A DNA stretch of 64,000 nt, taken from assembly GCF_034676725.1 (NCBI RefSeq), contig NZ_JAUCBR010000004.1:4430001-4494000 (forward strand), read 5' to 3'. The notes beneath the pieces were generated by a model. The model ran no database searches, had not been told where the DNA came from, and saw only the letters and a list, made by a program, of their open reading frames with translations. Positions within the stretch are counted from its first letter, which is position 1. Each line of letters begins with the position of its first letter. Shown in pieces: positions 63,696-64,000 of the stretch. The stretch comes from Denitromonas sp. GTDB lineage: Bacteria; Pseudomonadota; Gammaproteobacteria; Burkholderiales; Rhodocyclaceae. The position numbers and the translations under genes were made by a program.

Positions 63696-63715
63696 AGATG
63701 ACAATTCGGTCATCT
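63696..63715. promoter_or_regulatory. CusR/CopR-like operator
   Basis: AGATGAC (63696-63702) and GTCATCT (63709-63715) are inverted around 6 bases. The middle reads ATGACAATTCGGTCAT, matching the E. coli CusR box ATGACAA-N2-TTGTCAT at 12 of 14 defined positions. It lies between the cytochrome gene and cusF, fitting control of the operon by a copper-sensing two-component system. Confidence 0.6.
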
Positions 63716-63717
63716 GC

Positions 63718-64000
63718 TCAATGAACATGGGACTTCCCGTCGGGATGGACATGGGTCTTGCGCGCCGGCGCGCCGGCGGGCGCCGCCACGGCGTGATGAT
63801 CGTCCCCCGCCATCGCGCCCGTGGGGTGCTCGCCTTCCGCCGCCGGCGCGGGCACCGCCATCATGTGCTCCCCGCCGCCGTGCGAATGGCCGTCGCTCGC
63901 AGCGACCTCGGCGAGGTAATCCGCGGCGCTCATGTCCGGCAGCCGTTGCAGGAAGGCGACCATGTCCCACAGGTGGGCATCGCCCATGTTCTTGCCCCAG
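63718..64000 (-). CDS. c-type cytochrome, C-terminal part only
   Basis: The reading frame enters from the right edge; the 93 residues seen begin WGKNMGDAHLWDMVAFLQRL, which is the C-terminal helix of a small cytochrome c, with the haem site outside the window. The remaining tail is unusually rich in His and Met (DGHSHGGGEHMM and HVHPDGKSHVH), so it may bind copper. It lies 97 bases upstream of cusF in the same direction, with the CusR-like box between. Confidence 0.75.
   Translation of the reverse strand, partial: WGKNMGDAHLWDMVAFLQRLPDMSAADYLAEVAASDGHSHGGGEHMMAVPAPAAEGEHPTGAMAGDDHHAVAAPAGAPARKTHVHPDGKSHVH

Overview
The window is high-GC chromosomal DNA from a betaproteobacterium. A Rhodocyclales/Zoogloeaceae-type denitrifier (Thauera, Azoarcus or Denitromonas relatives) fits best. 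The evidence is the flhDC flagellar master switch, a short-chain norCB nitric oxide reductase with an FNR/Dnr-type box, tandem cyanophycin synthetases, and betaproteobacterial neighbourhoods such as AI-2E permease-hda-HAD-pcnB-folK-dNK-panB-panC. The genus is an inference. No rRNA, tRNA, CRISPR array, prophage or transposase gene was found.

Layout. 0.1-5 kb: flhDC and two overlapping c-di-GMP signalling genes (HDOD-REC-GGDEF and REC-GGDEF-EAL). 5.3-10.4 kb: Nudix hydrolase, HNH endonuclease, cation/proton antiporter with an RCK-like domain, RluE-type pseudouridine synthase, fatty acid desaturase. 10.5-15.1 kb: a leftward operon of DedA, lipoprotein, purN, DUF3108, RsmB-type methyltransferase and a PLD nuclease. 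15.2-22.6 kb: mutL, a TraB-like protein, miaA, an unknown secreted-type protein, an unknown multi-pass permease, a DAG-kinase-like protein and a metallophosphoesterase, with REP-like palindromes between genes. 22.7-24.7 kb: a lower-GC accessory island that reads as an integrase-less integron cassette array (four attC-like sites, three small cassettes), bracketed by inverted copies of a hairpin repeat. 24.7-28.9 kb: a two-gene HAE1-type RND efflux system. 29-37 kb: purM, then housekeeping genes and pantothenate synthesis. 37-40.2 kb: DGC-domain protein, CBS protein and norCB. 40.4-46.2 kb: TonB-dependent receptor and a large PAS-GGDEF-EAL protein. 46.2-54 kb: the cyanophycin locus (cphA, cphA', divergent ABC exporter and DUF1854). 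54-57.2 kb: TetR regulator divergent from SDR-thiolase-thioesterase. 57.2-64 kb: a leftward copper/silver efflux operon (cytochrome c fragment, cusF-like, cusC, cusB-cusF fusion, cusA) with a CusR-like box.

How it works together: the organism appears motile and c-di-GMP regulated, detoxifies NO under low oxygen, stores nitrogen as cyanophycin, and exports copper or silver from the periplasm. The most unusual part is the cassette array at about 23.06-24.43 kb, where two of three cassette genes run opposite to the attC sites and take their stop codons from the attC core.
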